A stretch of DNA of 64,000 nucleotides from Liolophura sinensis (GCF_032854445.1 NW_027018138.1:1-64000); one strand, 5' to 3'; numbered from the stretch's first letter, positions 11,032-24,329 are shown. The notes: generated by a model not told the origin, from the sequence alone. Program-made: numbers and translations.

Positions 11032-12378
11032 CTAGAATGGATCTGCGAACAGCAGATCCTAGGCCGGGATCCCGGATCGGATCGATGACGTTTTCCCCTT
11101 CATGATCTGTGTTCGAAGGACACATGTTCCACATACACCGCTTTCAAAGTTTCCATGCGACCTTACACCGTTTGTCACTGAGGCAGTCGGCCGGTCATTT
11201 GCATTCCCTCGAATATATTAGCGACCTTGATGATGCTACGCTATGCCCAGTGAAAAACGGTCGTTAATTGGCAGACATAGCCCGCTATTTGTAAGAAATA
11301 ACGCTAAAACACGACCAGTGTAACAGGAAGTTTGTACAGACTCACAGCTCCTCTGATAGCTCGACAATCGTTAGAAAGTCAACACTTGGACCGCGGCACA
11401 TGTCCATATCTGTCAATCACCCTGGCCTGTTTAATGTATAGTAAAGAGCACGAGGCCTGCGCAAAACAAAGCTAACCTTTACAGGTCCACGTCGTTTGCT
11501 GTTGTAGTTAGATCTCTACACCATCTAATAGAGTACTGGAGTTAGATGGGAACTGGAATCAATGTCATCCTACAACCGTTTCGGGAGATCACGGACAGTG
11601 TAGCCGAAAGCATCAGGTCAAATACTACAAACCCAGTTTTGTCCCCATCTAACTCCATGTTTAAGCAATAGGATTAGCACCTTTTTCTAAACATAAAACG
11701 GTGTTGTCATTTAAACGCTTGTAGCGAAAAAACTATTGATCGGAGCTCAAATCTGTTGACGAATGCTCGAAAGAGCATGTCTTGTTCTACAATTTCGTGC
11801 AGGTTGCACATTTCTAGCTCCCACAGATCTCGAGTTACAGGTCATTGAAGTTACGTCACTTTTTTGAGTTTTTTGCTAATATCTTAAAAAGTTACACAGA
11901 TATGCAAAAAATACAAGCAGATTCAGAATCAGCAGCTCAAGATACACCAGAATACGTTCAGAACATTTGAACTTTAAGAACTTTTTGTGACGTCATAAAT
12001 TCGACCAATGGCGAACTTCCAGAATTTTGACCGGAAGTGAACCATTTTCGCAAACTTTAAAGAACTCGTAACTTACTAGCAGCATGTCAAATTTCAAACC
12101 GATCGGTTCAGTGGTTCTGGAGAAGAAGATTTTTAAAGATTTTACACAAAATCCAATATGGCGTCCGAACCACGTGACATGGCAAAAAAGTTGAGAATTT
12201 GTCCCGAGGTATTCACCGCCAGAATATGTGTGCAAAATTTCAGACCTGTATGTTAAACGGTAAAAAAGTTTCCATGCGAACAAAGTCGGTGAAAAAAAAA
12301 TAATAATAATAATAATAATAAGAAAAAACAGAACGATTACAATAGGGATCCCGTTCGGGAGAACGGGATCCCTAATAA
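11032..12378 (+). repeat. Monomer A9, deletion subfamily
   Basis: Lacks about 32 bp of the 5' half: TTTGTACA joins directly to GACTCACAGC. A14 and A20 have the same joint. The anchor loop is GAACA, as in A20, and the YY1-like site is altered to AATATGGCGT, also as in A20. Tail type I with one hairpin cassette. Confidence 0.93.
12292..12378 (+). repeat. Tail of A9: one hairpin cassette
   Basis: A-run, AAT units, then a hairpin at 12345-12372 with loop GGGA, followed directly by TAATAACTAG and the next anchor. Confidence 0.94.
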
Positions 12379-13756
12379 CTAGAATGGATCTGCGAATAGC
12401 AGATCCTAGGCCGGGATCCCGGATCGGATCGATGACGTTTTCCCCTTTATGATCTTTGTTCGAAGGATACATGTTCCACAAACACGGCTTTCAAAGTTTC
12501 TTTGCGACCTTACACCGTTTGTCACTGATGCAGTCGGCCGGTCATTTGCATTCCCTGATATAGATCGGCGACCTTAATGATGCTACGCTATGCCCAGTGA
12601 AAAACGGTCGTTCCTTGGCAGATTTAGCACGCTAATTGTAAGAAATCAGGCAAAAACACGACCAGTGTAGTAGCCTGTTTGTACATTCACATCTCAGTCC
12701 ACGACATGCCATGCACAGACTCACTGCTCCACTGATAGCTCGGCCATCGTTGGAAAGTCAGCTCTTGGACCAGTTCACATGTCCATATCTGTCAATCACC
12801 CTGGCCTGTTTAACGTATAGTAAAGAGGGCGAGGTCTGCGCAAAACAAAGCTAACTTTTACAGGTCCATGTCATTTGCTGTTGTAGTTAGATCTCTACGC
12901 CTTCTAATAGAGTACTGGAGATAGATGGGATCTGGAATCAATGTCATCCTACAACTGTTTCGGGAGATCACGGACAGTGTGGCCGAAAGCATCAGGTCAA
13001 ATACTATAAACCCAGTCCAGTCCCCATCTAACTCCATGTTAAAGCAATAGGATTCCCACCTTTGTCTAAACAAAAAACGGTGTTGTCATTTAAACGCTTC
13101 TAGCGAAAAAACTTTTGATCGGAGCTCAAATCCGTTGACGAATGCTCGAAAGAGCATGTCTTGGGCTACAATTTTGTGCAGGTTGCACGTTTTTAGCTGT
13201 CCTAGTTCTCGAGTTACAGGTCATTGAAGTTACGTAACTTTATTGATTTTTTGGCTGATATCTCAAAAAGTTACACAGATATGCAAAAAATACAACCAGA
13301 TTCGGAATCAGCAGCTCAAGATACATCAGAATACGTTGAGAACATTTGAACTTTGAGAAATTTTTGTGACGTCACAAATTCGACCAATGGCGAGCTTCCA
13401 GAGTTTTGACCGGAAGTGAACCATTTTCGCAAACTTTGAAGAACTCCTGACCTACTAGTTGCATGTCAAATTTGAGAACGATCGGTTCAGTGGTTCTGGA
13501 GAAGAAGATTTTTAAAGATTTTACACAAAATCCAATATGGCGGCCGAACCACGTGACATAGCAAAAAAAAAAAAAATATACCCCTAGAAAATTTCCTTTA
13601 GATTGTGTGTGCAAAATTTTAAACTTCTATGTTGAACGGTGTTGGAGTTCTGCTGCTAACAAAATCGAAAAAAAAAAATAATAATAATAATAATAATAAG
13701 AAAAAACAGAACAATAACAAAAGGGATCCCGTTCGGGAGAACGGGATCCCTAATAA
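12379..13756 (+). repeat. Monomer A10
   Basis: Same subfamily as A8, A11 and A17. Tail type II with one hairpin cassette at 13723-13750 (loop GGGA, tract 13668-13756). Confidence 0.93.
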
Positions 13757-15081
13757 CTAGAATGGATCTGCGAATAGCAGATCCTAGGCCGGGATCCCGG
13801 ATCGGATCGATGACGTTTTCCCCTTCATGATCTTTGTTCGAAGGATACATGTTCCACAAACTCGGCTTTCAAAGTTACCTTGCGACCTTACACCGTTTGT
13901 CACTGATGCAGTCGGCCGGTCATTTGCATTCCCTCATATAGATCGGCGACCTTAATGATGCTACGCTATGCCCAGTGAAAAACGGTGGTTCCTTGGCAGA
14001 TTTAGCCCGCTAATTGTAAGAAATCAGGCAAAAACACGACCAGTGTAACAGCCTGTTTGTACATTGACATCTCAATCCACGACATGCCATGCACAGACTC
14101 ACTGCTCCACTGATAGCTCGGCCATCGTTGGAAAGTCAGCACTTGGACCAGTTCACATGTCCATATCTGTTAATCACCCTGGACTGTTTAACGTATAGTA
14201 AAGAGGGCGAGGTCTGCGCAAAACAAAGTTAACTTTTACAGGTCCATGTCATTTGCTGTTGTAGTTAGATCTCTACGCCTTCTAATAGAGTACTGGAGAT
14301 AGATGGGAACTGGAATCAATGTCATCCTACAACTGTTTCGCGAGATCACGGACAGTGTGGCCGAAAGCATCAGGTCAAATACTATAAACCCAGTCCAGTC
14401 CCCATCTAACTCCATGTTAAAGCAATAGGATTCCCACCTTTTTCTGAACAAAAAACGGTGTTGTCATTTAAACGCTTCTAGCGAAAAAAACTATTAATCT
14501 GAGCTGAAATCCGTTGACGAATGCTCGAAAGAGCATGTCTTGGGCTACAATTTCGTGCAGGTTGCACATTTCTAGCTGTCCTAGTTCTCGAGTTACAGGT
14601 CATTGAAGTTACGTAACTTTATTGATTTTTTGGCTGATATCTCAAAAAGTTACACAGATATTGAAAAAATACAAGCAGATTCGGAATCAGCAGCTCAAGA
14701 TACATCAGAATACGTTCAGAACGTATGAACTTTGAGAACTTTTTGTGACGTCACAAATTCGACCAATGGCGAGCTTCCAGAGTTTTGACCGGAAATGAAC
14801 CATTTTCGCAAACTTTAAAGAACTCCTGACCTACTAGTAGCATGTCAAATTTGAGAACGATCGGTTCAGTGGTTCTGGAGAAGAAGATTTTTAAAGATTT
14901 AACTCAAAATCCAATATGGCGGCCGAACCACGTGACATAGCCAAAAATAAAAAAATATACCCCTAGAAAATTTCCTTTAGATTGTGTGTGCAAAATTTTA
15001 AACTTCTATGTTGAACGGTGTTGGAGATCTGCTGCTAACAAAATCGAAAAAAAAAAATAATAATAATAATAATAATAATAA
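13757..15081 (+). repeat. Monomer A11
   Basis: 5' half as in A8, A10 and A17. The 3' end, GTTGGAGATCTGC, is shared with A4. The ETS-like site is changed to CCGGAAATG. Tail type II, no hairpin cassette. Confidence 0.93.
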
Positions 15082-16581
15082 CTAGAATGGATCTGCGAAT
15101 AGCAGATCCTAGGCCGGGATCCCGGATCGGATCGATGACGTTTTCCCCTTCATCTTCTGTGTTCGAAGGACACATGTTCCACATACACGGCTTTCAAAGT
15201 TTCCATGCGACCTTACACCGTTTGTCACTGAGGCAGTCGGCCGGTCATTTGCATTCCCGTGAATAGATCGGCGAACTTAATGAAGTTAGGCTATGCCTAG
15301 TGAAAAACGGTCGTTCCTTGGCAGACTTAGCCCGCTATTTGTAAGAAATAAGGCAAAAACACGACCAGTGTAACAGCAAGTTTGTACATTCACATCTCAA
15401 TCCACGACACGCCATGCACAGACTCACGGCTCTCATGATAGCTCGGCCATCAATAGAAAGCCCGCACTTGGGCCACGGCACATGTCCATATCTGTCAATT
15501 ACCCTGGCCTGTTTAACGTGTAGTAAAGAGGACGAGGTCTACGCAAAACAAAGCTAACTTTCACAGTTGCATGCCGTTTACTGTTGTAGTTAGATCTTTA
15601 CGCCATCTAATATAGTACTGTATAGCTGAATGTCATCCTACAACGATTTCGGGAGATCACGGACAGTGTAGCCGAAAGCATCAGGTCAAATACTACAAAT
15701 CCAGTCCATTCCCCATCTAACTCCATGTTAAAGCAATAGGATTCCCATCTTTTTCTAAACAAAAACGGTGTTGTTTTTTAAACGCTTCTAGCGAGAAAAC
15801 TTTTAATCGGAGCTCAAATCCGTTGACGAATGATCGAAAGAGCGTGTCTTGAACTACATTTTCATGCAATTTGCACATTTCTAGCTGCCATAGTTCTCGA
15901 TTAAAACGCCATTGAAATTACGTAATTTTTTTAGTTTTTTGCTCATATCTCAAAAAGTTACACAGATATACAAAAAATACAACCAGATTCGGAATCAGCA
16001 GCTCAAGATACATCAGAATTCGTTCAGAACAAATGAACTTTAAGAACTTTTTGTGACGTCATAAATTCGACCAATGGCGAGCTTCCAGAGTTTTGACCGG
16101 AAGTGAACCATTTTCGCAAACTTTAAAGAACTCATAACCTACTAGTTGCATGTTAAATTTGACAATGATCGGTTCAGTGGTTCTGGAGAAGAAGATTTTT
16201 AAAGATTTTACACAAAATCCAATATGGCGGCCGAACCACGTGACATAGCCAAAAAAAAAAAAATATACCCCTAGAAAATTTCCGCTAGATTATGTGTGCA
16301 AAATTTTGAACTTCTATGTTTAACGGTGTTGGAGTTCTGCTGCTAACAAAATCGAAAAAAAAAAATAATAATAATAATAATAATAATAAGAAAAAACAGA
16401 ACAATAACAATAGGGATCCCGTTCCGGAAGAACGGGATCCCTAATAATAATAATAATAAGAAAAAACAGAACAATAACAATAGGGATCCCGTTCGGGAAG
16501 AACGGGATCCCTAATAATAATAATAAGAAAAAACAGAACAATAACAATAGGGATCCCGTTCGGGAAGAACGGGATCCCTAA
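15082..16581 (+). repeat. Monomer A12, left-arm-lost subfamily
   Basis: Groups with A16, A21, A22, A28 and A29 by GTGAATAGATCGGCGAAC, AAGTTAGGCTATGCC and loss of the left arm of the 21-bp inverted repeat. Tail type II with three hairpin cassettes. Confidence 0.93.
16355..16581 (+). repeat. Tail of A12: three hairpin cassettes
   Basis: Hairpins at 16413-16441 (loop CGGAA), 16483-16511 (GGGAA) and 16550-16578 (GGGAA), at 70- and 67-bp spacing. Confidence 0.95.
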
Positions 16582-16647
16582 CTAGAATGGATCTGCGAAT
16601 AGCAGATCCTAGGCCGGGATCCCGGATCGGATCGATGACGCTTTCCC

Positions 16648-17392
16648 TTATTTGTCCTTTGAATGGTGACACAGATCGAAGATTTTCAGCACACATAGAG
16701 TACGTGTGTAGCGCTTTCCACTCAGTGATGTTTACGTTTACAGCTGTAACGGTTTTCTCTTACTAGACCTCCACATATGTTGAAAAATTGCGCTTTTTCG
16801 CGTTTTGATTCCAATTGGCGGCAAAACTATACGTCGCCATCAAGAAATAAGTCCAGATTCATGATCAGGACGTCAAAGTACGTCGGGTACCATGCTTACA
16901 ATACCCGTGCCTTCATCGTGGTCACAAATGCATTAAAAAAGCATTATATAACATGGGGACGTCGAAGAGCCAAATACAGCAAATCGGCCTTTGGACAATA
17001 TTTGAAGCACTGCAACTCCCACATTTATTGACACACTTTAATGATTTTCCGCACGCCTAGAGTACCCCAAAAGCCCTTTGTACTCAGTCATTTTCAGCTC
17101 CACATCTTGAGCAGTTTTGTGTCACGTGACCTCCAAACATGGGCGAAAATTGCACTTTTTCGCACTTTCATGGCAACTGGCGACAAAACTGTGCGTCGGA
17201 GAAAGGAAAACGCACCAAATTCGTCCTCAGAACATCCAACACGCCTAGCAGCCTACTTAAAATCTTGAAGGTGACAACATTTTCATCGCCTGACAAACTG
17301 CCAACCCTGGGATCGAACTCTGACATGACTAACACGCGACAGCGGTAAGAGAAAAGAAAGAAAGAAGAAAATTCATAGTGTGTACTTTTATG
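16648..17392 (+). repeat. Alternative 5' module with an internal ~362-bp duplication (A13)
   Basis: Two diverged direct copies lie head to tail. AGAGTAC at 16697 recurs at 17059, and AAAATTG at 16784 recurs at 17146, both offset 362. Other paired phrases include TTGCGCTTTTTCGCG with TTGCACTTTTTCGCA, and CTCAGTGATG with CTCAGTCATT. The module ends in a GATCGAACTC motif and a purine run, GAGAAAAGAAAGAAAG. It reads as a fragment of an older satellite or element captured in array A. Short open frames on both strands show no recognisable domain. Confidence 0.75.
17309..17319 (-). other. tRNA-like B-box motif (A13); also at 20452 and 33142
   Basis: On the minus strand this reads AGTTCGATCCC, a good match to the RNA polymerase III internal B-box found in tRNA genes and tRNA-derived SINEs. 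The copy in A15 is intact; the one in A24 is also intact. I see no matching A-box or foldable tRNA at the proper distance, so at most it is a tRNA-like remnant, and it could be chance. Confidence 0.3.
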
Positions 17393-18186
17393 TCTCAATC
17401 CACGACCTGCCATGCACAGACTCACTGCTCAACTGATATCTAGGCTGTTGTCCGAAAGTCCACACCTGGACCAGTTCACATGTCCATATCTGTCAATCAC
17501 CCTGACCTGGTTAGCGTATAGTAAAGAAGACACGGTCTGCGCAAAACAAAGCCAACTTTTACAGGCCCACATCGTTTGCTGTTGTAGTTAGATCTCTACG
17601 CGATGTAATAGAGTACTGGAGTTAGATGGGAACTGGAATCAATGTCATCCTACAACCGTTTCGGGAGATCACGGACAGTGTAGGCGAAAGCATCAGGTCA
17701 AATACTACAAATCCATTCCATTCCCCATCTAACTCCATGTTGAAGCAATAGGATTCCCATCTTTTTCTAAACAAAAAACGGTATTGTTATTCAAACGCTT
17801 CTAGCGAGAAAACTATTCATAGGAGCTCAAATCCGTTGACGAATGATCGAAAGAGCGTGTCTTGAACTACATTTTCGTGCAGGTTGCACATTTCTAGCTG
17901 CCATAGTTCTCGATTAAAAGGCCATTGAAATTACGTAATTTTTTTAGTTTTTTGCTAATATCTCAAAAAGTTACACAGATATGCAAAAAATACATGTAGA
18001 TTCGGAATCAGCAGCTCAAGATACATCAGAATACGTTGAGAAAAAGTGAATTTTTAGAACTTTTTGTGACGTCACAAATTCGACCAATGGCGAACTTCCA
18101 GAATTTTGACCGGAAGTGAACCATTTTCGCAAACTTTAAAGAACTCGTGACCTACTAGCTGTATCTCAAATTTGAAAACAATCGGT

Positions 18187-18217
<31 letters not shown>

Positions 18218-18443
18218 GTTTTACACAAAATCCAAGATGGCGGCCGAACCACGTGACATAGCATAAAAATGGAGAATTTGTCCCGAGATATACACCGCCA
18301 AAATATGTGTGCAAAATTTGGGATCTGTATGTTGAACGGTGTAAAAGTTTCCTTGCTAACAAACTTTGTGAAAAAAAAATAATAATAAGAAAAAACAGAA
18401 CGATTACAATAGGGATCCCGTTCGGGAAGAACGGGATCCCTAA

Positions 18444-19724
18444 CTAGAATGGATCTGCGAATAGCAGATCCTAGGCCGGGATCCCGGATCGGATCGATGA
18501 CGTTTTCCCCTTCATGATCTGTGTTCGAAGGACCCATGTTCCACATACACGGCTTTCAAAGTTTCTATGCGACCTTACACCGTTTGTCACTGAGGCAGTC
18601 GGCCGGTCATTTCCAATCCCTCGAATAGATCGGCGACCTTGATGATGCTACGCTATGCCCAGTGAAAAACGGTCGTTCCTTTGCAGACTTAGCCCATTAA
18701 TTGTAAGAAATAATGCAAAAACACGACTAGTGCAACACAAAGTTTGTACAGACTCACAGCTCCACTGATAGCTTGGCCAGCGTTAGAAAGTCAGCACTTG
18801 GACCACGGCACATGTCCATATCTGTCAATCACCCTGAACTGTTTAACGTATAGTAAAGAGCACGAGGTCTGCGCAAAACAAAGCTAACTTTTACAGGTCC
18901 ATGTCATTTGCTGTTGTAGTTAGATCTCTACGCCTTCTAATAGAGTACTGGAGATAGATGGGAACTGGAATCAATGTCATCCTACAACCGTTTCGGGAAA
19001 TCACGGACAGTGTAGCCGAAAGCATCAGGTCAAATACTACAAACCCAGTCCAGACCCCATCTAACTCCATGTTAAAGCAATGGGATTCCCACCTTTTTCT
19101 AAACAAAAAACGGTGTTGTCATTTAAACGCTTGTAGCGAAAAATCTATCGATCGCAGCTCAAATCCATTGACGAATGCTCGAAAGAGCATGTCTTGGGCT
19201 ACAATTTCGTGCAGGTTGCACATTTCTAGCTGTCATAGTTCTCGAGTTACAGGTCATTCAAATTACGTAACTTTTTTAGGTTTTTTGCTAATATCTCAAA
19301 AAGTTACACAGATATGCAAAAAACACAAGCAGATTCAGAATCAGCAGCTCAAGATACACCAGAATACGTTCAGAACAAATGAACTTTGAGAACTTTTTGT
19401 GACGTCACAAATTCGACCAATAGCGAGCTTCCAGAATTTTGACCGGAAGAGAACCATTTTCGCAAACTTTAAAGAACTCGTGACTTACTAGCTGTATGTC
19501 AAGTTTGAAAACGATCGGTTCAGTGGTTCTTGAGAAGAAGATTTTTAAAGATTTTACACAAAATCCAATATGGCGGCCGAACCACGTGACATAGCAAAAG
19601 AGTGGAGAATTTGTCCCGAGATATTCACCGCCAGATTATGTGTGCAAAATTTCAGACCTGTATGTTGAACGGTAAAAAAGTTTCCATGCGAACAAAGTCG
19701 GTGAAAAAAAAATAATAATAATAA
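18444..19724 (+). repeat. Monomer A14, deletion subfamily; shortest monomer
   Basis: Shares the roughly 32-bp 5' deletion with A9 and A20. The ETS-like site reads CCGGAAGAG. Tail type I, no hairpin cassette. It separates the two closely related alternative-5' monomers A13 and A15. Confidence 0.93.
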
Positions 19725-21537
19725 CTAGAATGGATCTGCGAATAGCAGATCCTAGGCCGGGATCCCGGATCGGATCGATGACGTTTTCCCTTATTTATCT
19801 TTTGAATGTTGACATAGATCGAAGATTTTCAGCACACATAGAGTACATGTGTAGCGCTTTCCACTCAGTGATGTTTAGGTTTACAGCTGTAACGGCTTTC
19901 TCTTACCAGACCTCCGCATATGTTGAAAAATTGCGCTTTTTCGCGTTTTGATAGCAATTTGCGGCAAAACTATACGTCGCCATCAAGAAATAAGTCCAGA
20001 TTAATGATCAGGACGTCAAAGTACGTCGGGTACCATGCTTACAATGCCCGTGCCTTCATCGTGGTCACAAATGCATTGAAAATGCATCATATAACATGGA
20101 GACGTCGAAGAGCCAAATACAGCAAATCGGCCTTTGGACAATATTTGAAGCACTGCAACTCCCACATTTATTGACACACTTTAATGATTTTCCGCACGCC
20201 TAGAGTACCCAAAAAGCCCTTTGTACTCAGTCATTTTCATTTCCACATCTGCAGCAGTTTTGTGTCACGTGACCTCCAAACATGGGCAAAAATTGCACTT
20301 TTTCGCACCTTCATGGCAACTGGCGACAAAACTGTGCGTCGGAGAAAGGAAAAAGCACCAAATTCGTCATCAGAACATCCAACACGCCTAGCAGCCTCCT
20401 TAAAATCTTGAAAGTGACAACATTTTCATCGCCTGACAAATTGCCTAACCTGGGATCGAACTCTGACATGACTAACACGCGACAGCGGTAAGAGAAAAGA
20501 AAGAAAGAAGAAAATTCATAGTGTGTACTTTTATGTCTCAATCCACGACCTGCCATGTACAGACTCACTGCTCTACTGATATCTAGGCCGTTGTCCGAAA
20601 GTCCACACCTGGACCAGGGCACATGTCCATGTATGTCAATCACCCTGACCTAGTTAGCGTACAGTAAACAAGACACGGTCTGCGCAAAACAAAGCCAACT
20701 TTTACAGGCCCACGTCGTTTGCTGTTGTAGTTAGATCTCTACGCCATCTAATAGAATACTGGAGTTAGATGGAAACTGGAATCAATGTCATCCTACAACC
20801 GTTTCGTGAGATCACGGACAGTGTAGGCGAAAGCATCAGGCCAAATACTACAAATCCAGTCCCTTCCCCATCTAACTCCATGTTAAAGCAATGGGATTCC
20901 CATCTTTTTCTAAACAAAAACGGTGTTGTTTTTTAAACGCTTGTAGCGAGAAAACTATAAATCGGAGCTCAAATCCGTTGACGAATGATCGAAAGAGCGT
21001 GTCTTGAACTACATTTTTGTGCAGGTTGCACATTTCTAGTTGCCATAGTTCTCGATTAAAACGCCATTAAAATTACGTAATTTTTTTAGTTTTTTGCTCA
21101 TATCTCAAAAAGTTACACAGATATGCAAAAAATACAACCAGATTCGGAATCAGCAGCTCGAAATACATGAGAATACGTTCAGAACATTTGAACTTTGAGA
21201 ACTTTTTGTGACGTCACAAATTCGACCAATGACGAACTTCCAGAGTTTTGACCGGAAGTAAACCATTTTCGCAAACTTTAAAGAACTCGTAATCTACTAG
21301 CTGCATGTCAAATTTTAAAACGATCGGTTCAGTGGTTCTGGGGCAGAAGATTTTTAAAGATTTTACACAAAATCCAATATGGCGGCCGAACCACGTGACA
21401 TAGCAAAAAAATGGAGAATTTGTCCCGAGATATTCACTGCCAGATTATGTGTGCAAAATTTGGAACCTATATGTTGAACGGTGAAAAAGTTTCCTTGCTA
21501 ACAAACTCTGTGAAAAAAAAATAATAATAATAAGAAA
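19725..21537 (+). repeat. Monomer A15, alternative 5' half
   Basis: The alternative module occupies about 19791-20534 and closely matches that of A13, including the B-box-like motif at 20452 and the purine run. Both arms of the 21-bp inverted repeat are present. Tail type I, no hairpin cassette. Confidence 0.93.
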
Positions 21538-23011
21538 CTAGAATGGATCTGCGAATAGCAGATCCTAGGCCGGGATCCCGGATCGGATCGATGACGTTTT
21601 CCCCTTCATGTTCTGTGTTCGAAGAACACATGTTCCACATACACGGCTTTCAAAGTTTCCATGCGACCTTACACCGTTTGTCACTGAGGCAGTCGGCCAG
21701 TCATTTGCATTCCCGTGAATAGATCGGCGAACTTAATGAAGTTAGGCTATGCCTAGTGAAAAACGGTCGTTCCTTGGCAGACTTAGCCCGCTATTTGTAA
21801 GAAATAACGCAAAAACACGACCAGTGTAACAGCAAGTTTGTACATTCACATCTCAATCCACGACACGCCATGCACAGACTCACGGCTCTCATGATAGCTC
21901 GGCCATCAATAGAAAGCCCGCACTTGGGCCACGGCACATGTCCATATCTGTCAATTACCCTGGCCTGTTTAACGTGTAGTAAAGAGGACGAGGTCTACGC
22001 AAAACAAAGCTAACTTTCACAGTTGCATGCCGTTTACTGTTGTAGTTAGATCTCTACGCCATCTAATATAGTACTGTATAGCTGAATGTCATCCTACAAC
22101 GGTTTCGGGAGATCACGGACAGTGTAGCCGAAAGCATCAGGTCAAATACTACAAATCCAGTCCATTCCCCATCTAACTCCATGTTAAAGCAATAGGATTC
22201 CCATCTTTTTCTAAACAAAAACGGTGTTGTTTTTTAAACGCTTCTAGCGAGAAAACTTTTAATCGGAGCTCAAATCCATTGACGAATGATCGAAAGAGCG
22301 TGTCTTGAACTACATTTTCATGCAATTTGCACATTTCTAGCTGCCATAGTTCTCGATTAAAACGCCATTGAAATTACGTAATTTTTTTAGTTTTTTTCTC
22401 ATATCTCTAAAAGTTACACAGATATGGAAAAAATACAACCAGATTCGGAATCAGCAGCTCAAGATACACCAGAATACGTTCAAAACAAATGAACTTTAAG
22501 AACTTTTTGTGACGTCATAAATTCGACCAATGGCGAGCTTCTAGAGTTTTGATCGGAAGTGAACCTGTTTCGCAAACTTTAAAGAACTCATGACCTACTA
22601 GCAGCATGTTAAATTTGACAATGATCGGTTCAGTGGTTCTGGAGAAGAAGATTTTTAAAGATTTTACACAAAATCCAATATGGCGGCCGAACCACGTGAC
22701 ATAGCCAAAAAAAAAAAAATATACCCCTAGAAAATTTCCGCTAGATTATGTGTGCAAAATTTTGAACTTCTATGTTGAACGGTGTTGGAGTTCTGCTGCT
22801 AACAAAATCGAAAAAAAAAAATAATAATAATAATAATAATAATAAGAAAAAACAGAACAATAACAATAGGGATCCCGTTCCGGAAGAACGGGATCCCTAA
22901 AAACAGAACGAATACAATAGGGATCCCGTTCCGGAAGAACGGGATCCCTAATAATAAGAAAAAACAGAACGATTATAATAGGGATCCCGTTCGGGAGAAC
23001 GGGATCCCTAA
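21538..23011 (+). repeat. Monomer A16, left-arm-lost subfamily
   Basis: Nearly identical to A21 at an offset of 6834 (shared private variants TTCGAAGAACAC, CATATCTCTAAAAG, CAGATATGGAAAA). A16 ends in three hairpin cassettes and A21 in one. Confidence 0.93.
22811..23011 (+). repeat. Tail of A16: three hairpin cassettes
   Basis: Hairpins at 22869-22897 (loop CGGAA), 22920-22948 (CGGAA) and 22981-23008 (GGGA). The first two are only 51 bp apart because the AAT tract between them is missing (CCCTAAAAACAG). Confidence 0.95.
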
Positions 23012-24329
23012 CTAGAATGGATCTGCGAATAGCAGATCCTAGGCCGGGATCCCGGATCTGATCGATGACGTTTTCCCCTTTATGATCTTTGTTCGAAGGA
23101 TACATGTTCCACAAACACGGCTTTCAAAGTTACCTTGCGACCTTACACCGTTTGTCACTGATGCAGTCGGCCGGTCATTTGCATTCCCTCATATAGATCG
23201 GCGACCTTAATGATGCTACGCTATGCCCAGTGAAAAACGGTCGTTCCTTGGCAGATTTAGCCCGCTAATTGTAAGAAATCAGGCAAAAACACGACCAATG
23301 TAACAGCAGGTTTGTACATTCACATCTCAATCCACGACATGCCATGCACAGACTCACTGCTCCCCTGATAGCTCGGCCATCGTTGGAAAGTCAGCACTTG
23401 GACCAGTTCACATGTCCATATCTGTTAATCACCCTGGACTGTTTAACGTATAGTAAAGAGGGCGAGGTCTGCGCAAAACAAAGTTAACTTTTACAGGTCC
23501 ATGTCATTTGCTGTTGTAGTTAGATCTCTACGCCTTCTAATAGAGTACTGGAGATAGATGGGAACTGGAATCAATGTCATCCTACAACTGTTTCGGGAGA
23601 TCACGGACAGTGTGGCCGAAAGCATCAGGTCAAATACTATAAACCCAGTCCAGTCCCCATCTAACTCCATGTTAAAGCAATAGGATTCCCACCTTTTTCT
23701 AAACAAAAAACGGTGTTGTCATTTAAACGCTTGTAGCGAAAAAACTATTGATCGGAGCTGAAATCCGTTGACGAATGCTCGAAAGAGCATGTCTTGGGCT
23801 ACAATTTCGTGCAGGTTGCACGTTTCTAGCTGTCCTAGTTCTCGAGTTACAGGTCATTGAAGTTACGTAACTTTATTGATTTTTTGGCTGATATCTCAAA
23901 AAGTTACACAGATATGCAAAAAATACAACCAGATTCGGAATCAGCAGCTCAAGATACATCAGAATACGTTCAGAACATATGAACTATGGGAACTTTTTGT
24001 GACGTCACAAATTCGACCAATGGCGAGCTTCCAGAGTTTTGACCGGAAGTGAACCATTTTCGCAAACTTTGAAGAACTCCTGACTTACTAGTTGCATGTC
24101 AAATTTGAGAACGATCGGTTCAGTGGTTCTGGAGAAGAAGATTTTTAAAGATTTTACACATAATCCAATATGGCGGCCGAACCACGTGACATAGCAAAAA
24201 AAAACAAAATATACCCCTAGAAAATTTCCTCTAGATTGTGTGTACAAAATTTTAAACTTCTATGTTGAACGGTGTTGGAGTTCTGCTGCTAACAAAATCG
24301 AAAAAAAAAAATAATAATAATAATAATAA
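23012..24329 (+). repeat. Monomer A17
   Basis: Same subfamily as A8, A10 and A11. Tail type II, no hairpin cassette. ETS-like, CCAAT and E-box motifs are all intact. Confidence 0.93.

Larger units (their letters stand above)
16582..18443 (+). repeat. Monomer A13, alternative 5' half; longest monomer
   Basis: At 1862 bp this is the longest copy. The first part after the anchor (16648-17392) is unrelated to the usual 5' half; standard sequence resumes at about 17393. The YY1-like site is AAGATGGCGG. Tail type I with one hairpin at 18412-18440 (loop GGGAA). A15 is its closest relative. Confidence 0.93.

Noticed and set aside
11993-12481. A 162-codon minus-strand open frame, the longest in the window.
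   Set aside because: It runs through the motif cluster, the AAT tract (read as poly-Ile), a hairpin cassette and the next anchor. Equivalent frames exist in other monomers and change length with AAT and cassette number. No domain is visible.
16777-17268. Plus-strand open frames of 75-84 codons in the alternative 5' module as genes.
   Set aside because: They lie on the internally duplicated 362-bp relic, recur with changes in A15, are interrupted in A23 and A24, and have no recognisable domain.
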